NCBI RefSeq assembly: GCF_030272615.1
Contig: NC_081405.1
Span: forward strand, 647,718,920 to 647,780,919
Direction: 5' to 3'
Length of the DNA: 62,000 nucleotides
Source of the DNA: Cryptomeria japonica
Taxonomy: Eukaryota > Streptophyta > Pinopsida > Cupressales > Cupressaceae
Shown here: positions 34,261 to 47,180 of the stretch, piece after piece
Layout: each line of letters starts with the position of its first letter
How positions within the stretch are numbered: the first letter of the stretch is position 1
Program-made: the position numbers and the translations under genes
Notes under the pieces: model-generated
The model's database searches: none
Seen by the model: only the letters and a program-made list of their open reading frames with translations
What the model was told of the DNA's origin: nothing

Positions 34261-35330
34261 ATATTTTATTTGAATTCTGGTGAGAAGACATGTTTGATTA
34301 CATAGATTGATGAGAGTTGGCTATGGCATACAAGGTTGTGTTATGTGAATTTTGATTGCATTGTAAGGATCGGTTCAACTAAGGTAGTTAGGGATATACC
34401 TAAGATTATGAAGCCCTATAATCCGGTATGTAAAGAATGTAAAATGGGTAGATAGGTCAGAACCTCTTTTAGGAGTATACAAGATAAATCAAAATATGTT
34501 CTTGATCCTATTCATACTAATTTGTGTGGCCCTACTAGAGTTAAAAAATTTCAAAGTGATAGATATTTCATGCTAATCATTGATGATTATTCTAGAATGA
34601 TGTGGGTTACTTTTCTTAAGGAAAAATATGAGGCATTTGAAAAGTTTAAAATCTTTAAGGCTAAAGTGGAAACTGAGGCAAGATTGAAGATTAAATGTTT
34701 GAGGTCAGATCATGGTGGAGAATTCACATCCAGTGAGTTTAATAAATTTTGTGAGAAGCATGGTATAAGAAGGCAATTTTCTACTCCTCGGACATGGAGT
34801 TGTGAAAAGGAAGAACATAACTATCTTGGATGTTGCTGGACCAATAATGATGGAAGATAGTCTACCTCATATCTACTGGAGAGAAGCAGTGAACACAATG
34901 GTTTATACATTCAACATAGTACATATCAAAGGAGAAACCGGTAAGACACCTTATGAATTATGGTTTGGCAATACACCTACAGTTAAGTATTTCAGAATTT
35001 TTGGTAGTAAATGTTATATCAAGAGAGGTCATATCATTGGCAAATTTGATCCTAGATGTGATGAAGGCATATTTCTTGGTTATTCTAATGAAAGAAAAGA
35101 ATATAGATGTTATAACAAGAGATTGAAGAGAATTGTGGAGAGTGCTAATGTCAAAGTAAATGAGCTAAAGAGAAGTCAAATAAGATTTTATGAGAAGGAA
35201 CCGACAGTGGAAATTATTATATCTAAACCGGTAACACCTTTACCAGAAGAGAGTGTTGAACTAGTTACTCTAGCAGTATCATAAAATTCTATAGTGACTA
35301 AAGAATAGGGAAGAGGAATGGAGAGTCAGC
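34261..35330 (+). pseudogene. E2 copia integrase remnant
   Basis: Pre-integrase zinc segment (LWHTRLCYVNFD, CKECKMGR), then HTNLCGPT (the first catalytic Asp is Asn), LIIDDYSRMMWVTFLKEK and LRSDHGGEFTSSEF with the second Asp kept. Near 34793 a deletion of about 10 bp removes the PQQNG segment and shifts frame. The frame reopens at about 34802 and includes TPYELWFG, FGSKCYIKR and DEGIFLGYS. A second shift falls between 35284 and 35341. Confidence 0.9.
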
Positions 35331-35337
35331 TCAGACT

Positions 35338-36177
35338 CCTATGTATGTGAGATTGAATCATTCAGAAGATCAGATCATTGGGGATGAGAACAATAAAGTA
35401 ATGACAAGAAGAAGACTGACAACTAATGAGGTATGTTTAATTTCACAAGTTGAACTAGTATCAGTAATTAAGGCATTTAATGATGAATATTGGTTGAAAG
35501 TTATGGAAGAAGAATTAGATTAGATTGAGAAAAATAACACATGGACTTTGGTTCACTGGCCTAAAAATAAAAATGTTATTGGAACTAAATGGGTTTTTAG
35601 AAATATATTGAATGAGGATAGTCAATTTATAAGGAATAAGGTTAGATTGGTTTGTAAAGGATATTCTCAGAAGGAAGGAATTGATTATGGAGAGACTTTT
35701 GCACCTGTAGCTAGGATTGAAGGTGTAAGATTATTTCTTTCCTATGCTGCTTATAAAAACTACAAGGTTTATTAGATGGATGTTAAATGTGCATTTTTGA
35801 ATGTGGATCTTGATGAGGAAGTTTATATTGATCAACTTGATGGTTTTTCACTATTAGATGATACAAACATGGTTTGCAGGTTAAGGAAAGCTTTATATTG
35901 ATTGAAACAAGCACCTAGAACTTGGTATGCAAGGTTGGATACATATCTTTTGAAGCTTGGTTTTACTAAGGGTAATGCTGACAGTAATTTATATTACAAA
36001 ATCATTGATGATGATATTATTTTTGGAGGTGAAGATAAGTTGTGCATAGAATTTTCTAAGAATATGGAGAAAGAATTTGAGATGTCTATGATTGGTGAGA
36101 TGAAATTTTTCTTAGTTTTGCAGATTACTTAGACTGACAAAGGTATTTTTATCTATCAAACAATATATGTTAAGGAA
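35338..36177 (+). pseudogene. E2 copia reverse transcriptase remnant
   Basis: One frame with stops near 35521, 35773, 35899 and 36130; three read as CAG to TAG and one as GGA to TGA relative to the usual residues. It contains [55 protein letters not shown] and RTWYARLDTYLLKLGF. The segment with the catalytic YVDD is missing: KIID joins directly to DDIIFGGEDK, which implies an in-frame deletion of about ten codons. Confidence 0.9.
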
Positions 36178-36957
36178 TTGTTGAAGAAATTTGGTATAGG
36201 AGATTCTAAACCAGTAAGTACTCATATGGTTACAAGTGCTAAATTGACAAGAAAAGATGTTTCTACATCGGTAAATCCTACAAGATACAATTCTATGATT
36301 GGAGGTCTGCTTTATTTGACTCAGACTAGGCCTGACATAATGAATGTTGTTTGTATTGTTTCAAGATTTCAGAGTGATCCTAGAGAAAATCATGAGATTG
36401 CAGTGAAAAGGATTTTTAGATACTTGCAAGGTACATCAGAATATGGTTTGTGGTACCCTAAGGATGATGACTTTACTTTATGTGCATATATAGATGCTAA
36501 TTGGGTTGGAGATGTTGATGACCAAAAAAGTACTTGCGGTGGAGCTTTCTTTCTTGGAAAGAAGTTGGTTTCATGGATCAACAAGAAACAATCATGTACT
36601 TATTTATCTACTATTCAAGATAAGTATGTTGCTGCTACTACTAACTGTACACAAGTTTTATGGATGAAGAAAATGTTGAAGGATAGAAAGGTGGATTATG
36701 ATGCACTAGTAGTTATTCACTATGATAACTCTGCTGCTATTGATATATCAAAGAATCCAGTATTTCATTCTAAGACAAAGCACATATCTATCAAGTATAA
36801 CTTTTTGAAGGAAAAGGTGGAAGCAAATGAAGTTACATTGGTTTATGTAAACACTAAAGAGAAGATTGTAAATGTTTTCACTAAACATTTACCTAAGGAG
36901 TCGTTTGAGTACCTAAGAGACAAATTGGGAGTTTCTACCCTTTCGATAGAGACTTGA
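36178..36957 (+). pseudogene. E2 copia RNase H remnant
   Basis: 259 residues stay open: GGLLYLTQTRPDIMNVV, CAYIDANWVGDVDDQKST, YLSTIQDKYVAATTNC, YDNSAAIDISKNPVFHSKTK and the C-terminal VFTKHLPKESFEYLRDKLG. The position normally occupied by Glu in the STxEAEY motif is Gln, so activity is doubtful even though the frame is open. Confidence 0.92.
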
Positions 36958-37326
36958 TTGATGTGGTTTGGCATTAGTCCGGTATGCATTATCATAGATA
37001 CTATTCATTTCGGCACTGATGTGGGGATGCTATTGCTCAAGGGGAGTAGTCGGCTTTGTGATTCAGTGGTTTATGTTTTTGCTTTGATATTTTTGTCAGA
37101 TTTCTAGTATTGATGTCAAAGGGGGAGTGATATTGATGTGAAAAATAAAAAGAAAAAGAAAAAGGGATAGATTCAGAGCTTTACAAAGATATTATTCATA
37201 GGGGGAGTTTGGTCTTTATTTTAGTGTTGTATGCAGTAGATTGTTGGCCATCTTCCATTGGGGGAGACTTGTTTGGTATTTCTTGGTACTTAGATCTTTT
37301 TCACATCTATTGTTGTCGTCAATGCC

Positions 37327-37338
37327 AAAGGGGGAGAT
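37327..37338 (+). other. E2 polypurine tract
   Basis: AAAGGGGGAGAT immediately precedes the 3' LTR start TGTTGGCC. A similar G-rich word about 210 bp earlier (near 37117) may be a second tract. Confidence 0.85.
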
Positions 37339-38546
37339 TGTTGGCCATTTGGTGGAATTGATTATGTGTTGCATTGATGTTTTGTCATTGATGCCAACAC
37401 TAGCTGTTTGGATGCTTAATCTACACCCTTCTGGTCCCAGTAGGTTGAGTGGTTTCTGGTTGATTTGGATTTGACATGATCTAGTAGGCTCCAACATAGT
37501 TTGGCTATGGAATTGTCTTACTCATGATACTCATGTTAATATTCATTAATTTGGTTTTGATCTAGTGATCAGATGCTATCCTATTTGCTTAGAAGCCTGG
37601 TTTCTAGTTCTGGTGAGGGTTTCACTGGTAGAGCTTTTGATGAAGATCTTTGATGAATTGCATAAGTGGTGTTGGTGCATCTTTTGGTGGAGTTTTAGGA
37701 TGTTGTTGGTGATAATGTTCAAGAATTAGCAGATGAAGATCATTTTTGTAGCATGTGGACCTATACTGGATCCTGATTGATCTAGGTTATGAACGAACTT
37801 TAATGTAACGTGTGGATTGGACCTCTCGATATGTTTCCGGGATGTCTTATGTGTTGGATATTATTTATTTGATCTAAGGCCAACATGGTTTGTAATTATG
37901 TAATTGGTTTATTATCTGGTGGCTGACCTAATTGTTTATGGTCGAGGGTTTGTATATATAGATATAAGATCTCATTGTAGATCATAAGATTGCAATGGAA
38001 AAGGAATGTAATGTGAGAATAATGTCATATCATTCAAGAAAAGGATTTGGTTGATCATTGGAGATCGAATTAGGTTAATGTAAGAGGATTTAGTCCTCCA
38101 GTATTGAGCTTAACCAGAACTATACTCAGGCATAAGAGATGCTATCTTTTACAGTTCAACACTTCTCTGGATGGTAGTCTAGATTTCTATGTAGTCAGTG
38201 AGGCTCCTTTTGTGATGAGAAGAGCACTCTAGGCTGTTGGCCTTCCTGCAAGTGCAGGCCCCTCAATTGTAATTCACATACTTACTATAGAAGTATTATC
38301 TGACTATGGGTAGGCTTCCCACTGTGGTTTTTCCCAGTAGTAGGTTTTCAATGTATAAATCTTGGTGTCATGTGGATGGTATTTATTATGTGATTATTGT
38401 TTGTGCTTAATTGGTTTAACTATTATTCTGGTATTAATATTTTGGGTTTTGGTATTAACTTTTTAATTGCTAATGGTTTCCGTAATGTTTAAAAACTGAT
38501 TCACCCCCCCTCTCAGTTGTCTTCTAGTTATTTAAACTATCTAATA
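37339..38546 (+). repeat. E2 3' LTR
   Basis: 1,208 bp from TGTTGGCCATTTGG to CTAATA, followed by GTTGT. It is uninterrupted and so defines the empty site for S3. A C-rich run near 38500 is shorter than in the 5' LTR copies. Confidence 0.93.
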
Positions 38547-38551
38547 GTTGT

Positions 38552-39460
38552 TACAAATGATTTTAATGTGCTTTATAGTGTTTCCTAAGTGTGTCATATT
38601 TGTTTTGATTATCTACATTGATTGATGTGCATGATTTTGGTGTTCCAGTGGTGTTCTTCATGTTATGAGACTTATTTGGTGGTGTAGTGTGTTGCGGTTG
38701 ATCTTGGCATTATTTCCGGTAGTGTTGCATGTTTGATCATTTGGTTTAGGTCCATGTTGTATCATATATATTATTATATTGGTCTGCTAGTTCTTGTATG
38801 TATCATGTGATGTAATTTTATAATTGTGAGTTGAGGGTTTGGCCAACCTTGTAGCCAAGGTTGATGAATTATATAAATAGGTGATTAAGTCATGTAAATT
38901 CGGTATTGGTGTTGTGTTTGCATTATCAGAGAATGCTGAAGGTGAGAACAAGTGAATACATCCTTTGAAATTGTGTTTGAGCAGAGATTGGAGTGTTGTA
39001 AAGCAGACAAATATGCTGAACTAAAACAATCATCAAGCATTTTTATGTGATTTTCTTTCAGTTCATTTGATTCCAAATTATTATCCAAATATTTTGTAAG
39101 TTAGTGAGACTTCCTTGTAAGGTAGTGAACCTTCCCTAAGGGTTGTAGCCTTCCAAGTTATTGTATTTTAAGCAGTGAGTTCTAGGTAGTGAGCTTGAAT
39201 GTATATGCACTCCCCATTGTAAGTATTTTCACATACTACTGTAGAGTATCATCTTATTGTAGGTAGGCTCCCACCATTGTTTTCCCCTTAACCGGGTTTT
39301 CCACATCAAAATCTTGGTGTTGTGTGTAGTGATATCAATTTTCTTATCTTTTTTGTTGTTGTAGTTAATCTAATTTGTATTTGAGGTTAAGTTTGTTCAT
39401 CTGGTGAAAACTGATTCATGCCCCCCTCCCCCTCTCAATTTTCCTTCATTGTCATTGCCA
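38552..39460 (+). repeat. E1 3' LTR, second part
   Basis: Continues the LTR cut at 29286. It ends in CCCTCTCAATTTTCC and TCATTGCCA near 39460, similar in layout to the E2 LTR end. Its last 500 bp (from about 38958) occur again at 45205-45718 as part of the tandem duplication X. The exact end is uncertain because no target duplication could be matched. Confidence 0.7.
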
Positions 39461-40029
39461 ACGAGGAGTTCCTATATTGAGTAAATATAGAAGAGAACAT
39501 AAACTTCATGGGCCAATGTATGGAAATACCAATACTAGTTTGGGTTACAACTTATCCAATATCCCTCTAGTCTCCTAAATTTATCCTAGCTTGTGATAGA
39601 GGATATAAGAAAATCTAGAGAAAACCTTTTCTCCTAGTGAGAGAAACTATGTATTATATCAATTTAGATGTGATAGAGAGAGTCTTTATGTTTAAAAACT
39701 AAGTATCACATGAAGGAAAAACAAATATTGATAGCAAATTCATCAATCACAATCTATTATTACAATGAGGAAAAGAAAGTAAAAATTAGGAAAAAACTCC
39801 ACCAAAGTTGGAAGATTAAAACTAGGTGAAATACTAGTATATGATCATTACACCTAGGTAGTTAGAACTAAAGGAAACATAGAAGCATTACAATATGGTA
39901 AATGAAATATGTGTGCATGTAATCATTAGATGTTTGGAGAATGGATATGTAAAGTAGAGGCAACACAACTAATAGTGACAAGAAACTCTTCGTCTAAACC
40001 AAATCTTTCTCCTTATTTAGAAAGACTCT

Positions 40030-40930
40030 CATTGTGATGATAAATTCTACTCTTTTTGAATCTCTATAATTCTTATATTTAGCATCTTCATCTCATGTGA
40101 AACTTGTGTGTTACCTTTAGGCCTTTTATTTGTCCTTTCTTGATGTAAGGGTAACTCATGCATGCTTGATGTCCTTCTTTTCCATATTGGAAATAGGTTC
40201 CACAAAGCCTCCTCTTCTAGGTCCTCTTCCTCTTTGGTCATCATTATTTTGTCCACAAGGGTGGTAGGAATTATCTTTTTCTTTATTTTGACTACTACTA
40301 GCTTCGTCATTCTTCTTTCGGACTTCATTTCTTGCTCTATTTGATCTTCTGCCATTATTTCCATAGCAACCTCTTCCTCCCTACTTGATTTCAACTATTC
40401 TATTTATATTCTCTTCTACCTTTAGGAGAAAATGATAATAATCCTTAATAGTGGCTATGCTAACCAAAATTATCTCTTGTTGAATACTTGGCTTCAACAT
40501 ATTTTATAATAGGCTACTTCTACTTGTTGGCCTCAAAATGGCATGTTCTAATCAATACCCTATAAAATTCTTCTATGTAACCTTTTATAGGCTTAGTTGT
40601 CTACTTCAAACCTTTTAACTTATTCAATAAATCTAACTCATAATTAATAGGAATAAAGTACATATCTTCAATTTTTTGACCATCTAATCTTATCTTATTA
40701 TATTCTCTTTTCCTCTTTTATTTCTTTCTATTTGTACTTCCTTGCACCAGATACTAGCTTGACCTTTTAGCTTGGTATCTACAAATTTAGCATTTTCAAG
40801 ATCCCCCACTTCTTCATACTCACAGTTTTCCTCCATATCGTTGACCCATTTAGGCAACACTTTTAGGTTAAGGCTTCCAAAAAATATGTAAACTTAAATC
40901 TTTGACCTTTTTCCAATCTTGGAGATGACC
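40030..40930 (-). pseudogene. Gag remnant in X1
   Basis: Minus-strand homologue of the better preserved X2 copy. A one-base loss in a T run near 40885 shifts the frame within the FFGSLNLKEL segment, and several stops follow. A 115-codon Lys/Glu-rich frame at 40047-40394 lies in a shadow frame and is not the real product. Confidence 0.65.
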
Positions 40931-42532
40931 TTTAACAATTTGACTTTCTCAAGATCTAGTACAACATCTTGATCTTTAAATTGTCCTTCTTTAGCTTTTT
41001 CTTCACTTTCATTTCTTCATTTAATTATACAACTAATTGATCATTTTCTTATAAAATCAACAAATTTATACCAATAATAAACACATCCAAGTTTAAAGAT
41101 AAAAGAAACTCAATCATTATAGTTTCCTTTTCCTTTAAAACCTTGTGGAAAACCCTAGAAGCTCAATATTTATGTATTTTTATTTTATTTTTCCTTTTAT
41201 AAGTTTTAAATTCAAAATATTATTTGAATTAATGTACTTTAGTTAGTGAGGATAAGGATATGTTCCATGATTACATTACCTTAATCGATGTATAAATCTT
41301 CTAAGGTTGGAATTGGGTTAGGTTTGACTATTGGTTTACTTTATTGTACTAAATCCCTCCACTTGTAGTAATTATCCAAAAAATTACTTCTAGTTTAGAT
41401 GTATACTTCTGCATATTGTTGTAATCTACTACTAGAAACAGAGATATGATATCTACATAATGTAGTTGTTTGTATAAAATTAAAAAATCTAAATGAACTA
41501 AGTAGGTTACTAAGAGTACTAACCACAATTGATTACTACTATTTTTTTATATACAAATTATAATTTAATCATTAAGTACATAAAACATCATTCATATTGA
41601 TTAATTGCATACTTCACATCATGGAACACCAATAAAATAATCAACATATTGATATTTGTCCCCTTGAAATTAAGACACCAAGTAATTTTTGTAATAAAAT
41701 TTCATTAGTACTTGTGTTACACTAGTACTATTGCAATGGGCTCCACTCAATTTTTATTAACTTGTTATTATTCAATTGCTTTTACATCAATAATTCCAAC
41801 AAATAATTTTTTAAATTACAAAAATTAATAATTTGCATCTTATTACCGGATTTGACATATCCACGATGTAAACGAATTTTTTTAGGCAAACTTTTGGGTA
41901 CATAAAATAATATTTAGTATGTTTAAATTTTCTTTTCCCTATTATTAAAAAACTTATGTTGAACCAATTACAATTAAGTATTTTTAGTCTTTTTTTTTTT
42001 TTTTTGGATGGGCAGGGTTTCTATGATAGCTGAAACAGATACAAATCTCATATGCCATATACATGCAAAATTTTTAATTTATAAATTGTCAAAAATAATT
42101 ATTTTGCATTGATTGACTAATAAATTTGGTTCTTAAATATGAATTTTAGGAAAGCATAACATAAATACTGTTTTAGGAAATTTTTTAATTATCACAACAA
42201 GCTAAAAAGATGATTAACTTGTATTAATTAAAACAGCACACTGTCCATAGAAAGTAATAATTTATTAGTAAAGTTAATTCAACTATTAAAATATAAAAAA
42301 AGTTGAGATAAAGGTTTGACTAAATAATTTAATAGTATACATATTATTGACAATGGTATTAACATAATTAATTCTAATCTAAATTATATTTATAACATAA
42401 ATGAAATAAAATATTATATATCTTTATCCTATAGTATTAAATCTATATAATACAATAATATAATCTTAAATATTGTATAAAGATCAATATATTAATTGTA
42501 AATAATTTATTAATAATAACATTACCTAAAAT

Positions 42533-43375
42533 TTATAAATATGAATGATGGCTTTAATGAAAGCAAGGCCTCAAGATTGAATATGGTAGAGGATGCATAC
42601 ACAGGTATGGGCAGGAAGAGATTTTGCTTTTTTGGTTAGTCTACCGCATATATATATCTAGATGCATATGCAGGAATATTTGGCAGGATTGCAATATATG
42701 TTTAAATACATATGCATATTCATATATATATGCTTGATGTACCATCTAAAATGGTTAGAGGTAAAAGCAGAAATAGGAATCTATGATTCAAAGCTAATCA
42801 ATAAGCATGGCAATAATGAATTTGGGCAGATATTAACTCTCCTCATAACTGGCTGAATTGTAGCCTGGCTAATCTCTTAACTTGACACCTACTTGATTAA
42901 AGGGATGTCAAGCTAAGGGTTAGCAAGGCTATAATCCATCTAAAAGGTGGGGAGGGACACTGTTATTTGCTGAATGAGCTTTGAATTTATTTTTACATGG
43001 CTACTAACTGTTTGGTGGAGGTACATGCAGTAGAATTTGCAAGACAAAGGAAAGGGAGGGGAAGATAAAAGTTCGAAGCATTAGAGCTCCCGCCAAGATA
43101 GAATGAACTGAGCTTTCAAAGGAAAATGGACATAGAAATGTGTAGAGAGACTCTGTGAAAAATGAAATGTGTATATTAAACTATATGTAACCTCAATGGA
43201 GGAGTTGTAAATTGAACAGATACTCTGTAATCTGATCCCGTAAGGGATCTGGGCTAGACCGGAGGTTTTCTTAGCTCCATTCTTTCCTACCGGTGCCCAC
43301 ATCGAATGGAGATGTAACTTTATTATAATAAAATTAAATTTGGCCTCGGCCTTTTATCGATAAAAAAAAAAAAAA
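42533..43375 (+). mobile_element. Poly(A) retroposon (LINE 3' end or SINE-like)
   Basis: 843 bp ending in TTTTATCGAT plus an A run of about 15, flanked by the 15-bp duplication AACATTACCTAAAAT (42518-42532 and 43376-43390). This is the signature of target-primed reverse transcription. It is absent from X2. The 3' part has GTAAGGGATCTGGGC and GGCCTCGGCC near the tail, recalling plant L1 3' ends. There is no reverse transcriptase, so it is a 5'-truncated LINE or another retroposed transcript. Confidence 0.88.
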
Positions 43376-43390
43376 AACATTACCTAAAAT

Positions 43391-44359
43391 ACATTTTAAT
43401 AAATTTATTATTAATAATTATATTTTGTATATTAAATAATTATTAATTGAGATTATGATTATTATTATTAATTTTAAAGCAATAATTTAATTAAATGATT
43501 ATAATTTAATTAATAATTATATTATAACTTTAATATTAATTATTATTAATTATTATAATTCTAAAATCATTATAATTATGATTAACATTAAAATTAGATT
43601 TATAATAAGAATTAGTGTTAGAATAAGTTAAGGTTAAGGTGAAAATAAGGTTTCAATTATTTCTAAAGTAAGAATAAAGTTAGGTTTAGATGGATTAGAA
43701 TTAAGAAAAAATTAGGATTAGAGTTGTATTTAATGTGAGATTTAGAGTTAGAATTAGGTTAAAAAATTGGACTAGGATAGAATTAGGGTTATTGATAAGA
43801 CTTAAATTAGTTATAGATGTTATTGTAAGGTTATAACTAAATTACAATTGTGGGCACTCTCAAAAAATATATTATCTCAAATTATTATCCAACCTAACTC
43901 TAAACAAACAAAAAAAAAAATTATTATTGCAATACTAAAAAGGCAAGTACTTGTCACTTTGTGGCACTTGTTATAATTTAAAAGTATTGACTTAGTAACC
44001 TTGCCAAACAATGATGCCACTTCAAAACTTGTATACAAGATTTCAGATCCCCTTTCAACATTGATAATAAAATCATGCCACTACTTGCATTCATCCACAA
44101 TATACAATAACATCTTTATATCATGATATATCTCTGACCCTAGACTTATTGCGTATAATTCATTCAAAATAACCCTACCAACTTATTCCTCAAAATTCCT
44201 TTCCAAGAAATTACAAGCTCTATAATTTTTTAGACATGACACTTTGATTACAATCATGATGTGTATATAAGTCAACTAGGGAAAGACTAATTTCCATGGA
44301 GAAACTTTGCAAGATATTATATGAAATTGCAAAAAAAATTTAAGGAACTTGAGGAACAT
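43391..44359. other. AT-rich and GTTAGG-rich non-coding DNA in X1
   Basis: TAATTA-rich sequence (43391-43600) precedes a stretch with many TTAGGTT/TTAGGATTAG-like words (43600-43800). No gene is seen. It is not telomeric, since the words are irregular. Confidence 0.6.
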
Positions 44360-45195
44360 CTCTGGTTACAAATGTTGGTAAGTGCACAAAGATGGTGGTC
44401 AAAAAGGGGGGTATAAGTAGACACTTTTTTTCTGAAATCATGTGAACCTAAAATTGGAGGCAAAATTTGAAGGTCATCCACTTAAGATATGAAGATAATC
44501 AAAGAACAAATATTGTAGTACTTTGAATTTAGTTTCCAAACTACTAAAATTTTTGAAAATTGGATAAGATTAAGGAGGACAAATCCTTCACACACAAAAA
44601 ACTGACCCTGATTTTTTCTGAAAAACATAACATAGTGTCTGATGTGCACATCAAAAAAGTCATAGTTAGATTCATTATTTTGACAAATCCTCTAGCAGAA
44701 AGATAGTTAAGAGTGAGCACTAGAAGATGTGTATTTTTTTGTAATTGTTTGCTGAGTATTTTTGTTTTTATGATTTTTCCAATCAAGCACATCTTGAAAA
44801 TTAGGTACCTGTTTGTCCATGAAGCAAAAGTTGCACTAAACAAATCAAAAATATAATTTTTTATTTAAAAAAATGGGAAATAATCATGTGCACTACAATA
44901 ATATATTAAGTTTTTAAAATTTGGATAAGTATATAAAAAGTTATTCAAAAAATGGTGCACCTATGTTTGTGAGAACTATGGAGACATTGGTAAAAGAAAT
45001 TCAATAATAATATGTTATTGTTGTTCAAATTGAAAATTTTTTATATGGTTAGAAAGCTTAGAAGATGGGTGAAAATATGGTGGCAATTTTAGAAATACCC
45101 ACTTGATGAAGTGTAAACCTAGTGATGACAAAGTCAATAAACCAAGTTGATAAAATAAAACACGTCAAAAATGAGAGAAATGGAGGGAAATCAAA
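44360..45195 (-). repeat. 0.9-kb module, copy in X1
   Basis: Reverse complement of 23277-24165. A 99-codon frame at 44544-44843 is not preserved in sister copies and is not called. Confidence 0.8.
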
Positions 45196-46269
45196 CTTCC
45201 CTCCATACATCCTTCGACATTGTGTTTGAGTAGAGATTGGAGTATTGCAAAGTAGACAAATGTGCTTAATTGAAACTATCATCAGGCATTTTTACATGCT
45301 ATTCTTTCAGTTCATTTGATTCTAAATTGTTATCCAAATATTTTGTAAGTTAGTGAGACTTTCTTGTAAGTTAGTGAACCTTCCCTGAGGGTTGTAGCCT
45401 TATGGGTTATTGTATTTTGAGCAGCGAGCTCTAGGTAGTGAGCTTGAATGTATGTGCATTCGCCATTGTAAGTATTTTGACATACTACTGTAGAGTATCC
45501 TCTTATTGTGGGTAGGTTCCCACCATGGTTTTCTCCTTAACCAGGTTTTCCACGTCAAAATCTTGGTGTTGTGTGTAGTGATATCAATTTTCTTATCTTT
45601 TTTATTGTTGTAGTTAATCTAATTTGTATTTGAGATTAAGTTTGTTCATCTGGTGAAAACTGATTCACGCCCCCCTCCCCCTCTCAATTTTCCTTCATTG
45701 TCATTGCCAACGAGGAGTTCCTATATTGAGTAAATATGGAAGAGTACATAAACTTCATGGGCCAATGTATGGAAATACCAATACTAGTTTGGGTTACAAC
45801 ATTTCCAATATCCCTCTAGTCTCCTAAATTTATCCTAGCTTGTGATAGAGGATATAAGAAAATCTATAGAAAACCTTTTATCCTCGCGAGAGAAACTATG
45901 TAGTATATCAATTTAGATGTGATATAGAGAGTCTTTATATTCAGAAACTAAGTATCACATGAAGGAAAAAAGCCATTCATAGCAAATTCATTAATGACAA
46001 CCTATTATTACAAAGAGGAAAAGAAAGTAAAAATTAGTAAAATACTCCACCAAAGTTGGAAGATTAAAACTAGGTGAAATACTAGTATATGATCATTACA
46101 CCTAGGTAGTTAGAACTAAAGGAAACATAGAAGCATTACAACATGGTAAATGAAATATGTGTGTAAGTAATCATTAGATGTTTGGAGAATGGATATGCAA
46201 AGTAGAGGCAACCCAAGTGACAGTGACAAGAAACTCTTCCTTCGAACCAAATCTTTCTCCTTATTTAGA

Positions 46270-47180
46270 AAGACTCTCCTTATGATGATAAATTCTGCTC
46301 TTTTTGAATCTCTATAATTCTTATATTTAGCATCTTCATCTCATGTGAAACTTGTGTGTTACCTTTAGGCCTTTTATTTGTCCTTTCTTGATGTAATGGC
46401 AACTCATACATGCTCGATGTCCGTCTTCTCCATATTGGAAGTAGGTTCCACAAAGCCTCCTCTTCTAGGTACTCTTCTTCTTTGGTTGTCATTATTTTGT
46501 CCACAACAGTGGTAGGCATTATCTTTTTCTTTATTTTGACTTCTACTAGCTTCATAATTCTTCTTTCAGACTTCATTTCATGCTCCATATGATCTTTTAC
46601 CATTATTTCCATAGCAACCTCTTCCTCCCTACTTGATTTAAACTATTCTATTTATATTCTCTTCTACCTTTAGGAGAAAATGATAATAATCCTCAATAGT
46701 GGCTATGCTAACCAAAATTATCTCTTATTGAATACATGGCTTCAACATATTTTATAATAGGCTACTTCTACTTGTTGGCCTCAAAATGGCATGTTCTAAT
46801 CAATACCCTATAAAATTCTTCTATGTAACCTTTTATAGGCTTAGTTGTCTGCTTCAAACCTTGTATCTTATTCAATAAATCTAACTCATAATCAATAGGA
46901 ATAAAGTACATATTTTCAATTTTTTGACCATCTAATCTTATCTTATTATATTATCTTTTCGTCTTTTATTTCTTTCTATTTGTACTTCCTTGCACCAGAT
47001 ACTAGCTTGACCTTTTAGCTTGGTATCTACAAATTTAGCTTTTTCAAGATCCCCCACTTCTTCATACTCAAAGTTTTCCTCCATATCGTTGACCCATTTA
47101 GTCAACTCTTTTAGGTTAAGGCTTCCAAAAAAATATGGAAACTTAAATCTTTGACCTTTTTCCAATCTTGGAGATGACCT
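46270..47180 (-). pseudogene. Gypsy-type Gag remnant in X2
   Basis: The minus-strand frame from about 47165 reads FKFPYFFGSLNLKEL, KWVNDMEENFEYEEVGD and KGQASIWCKEVQIERN, the pattern of a retrotransposon Gag domain. It continues through a stop near 46936 as GYIEEFYRVL, then decays. Farther on, a relic of a CCHC knuckle reads FQYGEDGHRAC, where two expected Cys are Tyr (TGY to TAY). No protease or pol follows, so only a gag fragment was carried. Confidence 0.72.

Larger units (their letters stand above)
29287..38546 (+). mobile_element. Element E2: full-length but decayed copia retrotransposon
   Basis: Bounded by GTTGT at 29282-29286 and 38547-38551. LTRs start TGTTGGCCATTTG. The 5' LTR is about 1,210 bp once the nested solo LTR is removed, and the 3' LTR is 1,208 bp (37339-38546; its last dinucleotide is TA, decayed from CA). 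Initiator-Met-type primer sites TGGTATCAAAGC occur at 31701-31712 and 32714-32725, because a 1,012-bp segment is duplicated. The order is gag, protease, integrase, RT, RNase H, as expected for Ty1/copia. Many stops and frameshifts are present. Confidence 0.94.
24706..39460 (+). mobile_element. Element E1: 5'-truncated copia retrotransposon with nested insertions
   Basis: E1 lacks its 5' LTR, gag and protease. What remains is integrase (from about 24711), reverse transcriptase, RNase H, a polypurine tract (28829-28840) and the 3' LTR starting TGTTGGACATT at 28841. A solo LTR interrupts pol at 25918-26914. Element E2 splits the 3' LTR at 29287, and the LTR resumes at 38552 and ends near 39460. 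All frames are broken. Confidence 0.85.
38958..45195. repeat. Tandem duplication X, copy 1
   Basis: From TACATCCTTTGAA inside the E1 LTR to about GGAAATCAAACTTCC. It matches X2 collinearly over LTR end, gag remnant, AT-rich block, GTTAGG-rich block and the 0.9-kb module. Extra material in X1 is the poly(A) retroposon (42533-43375) and about 200 bp of AT-rich DNA missing from X2. Divergence is a few percent by eye. Confidence 0.9.

Noticed and set aside
40047-40394. 115-codon Lys/Glu-rich protein (also 46280-46612)
   Set aside because: It is a shadow frame of a decayed retrotransposon gag; another frame shows the relic CCHC knuckle.
43600-43850. Interstitial telomere repeats (TTAGG-like words)
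   Set aside because: Words are irregular in length and order; no run of TTTAGGG is present.
44544-44843. 99-codon frame in the 0.9-kb module
   Set aside because: Broken in sister copies at 23715 and 49759 without a conserved start or end; low-complexity Lys/Leu content.
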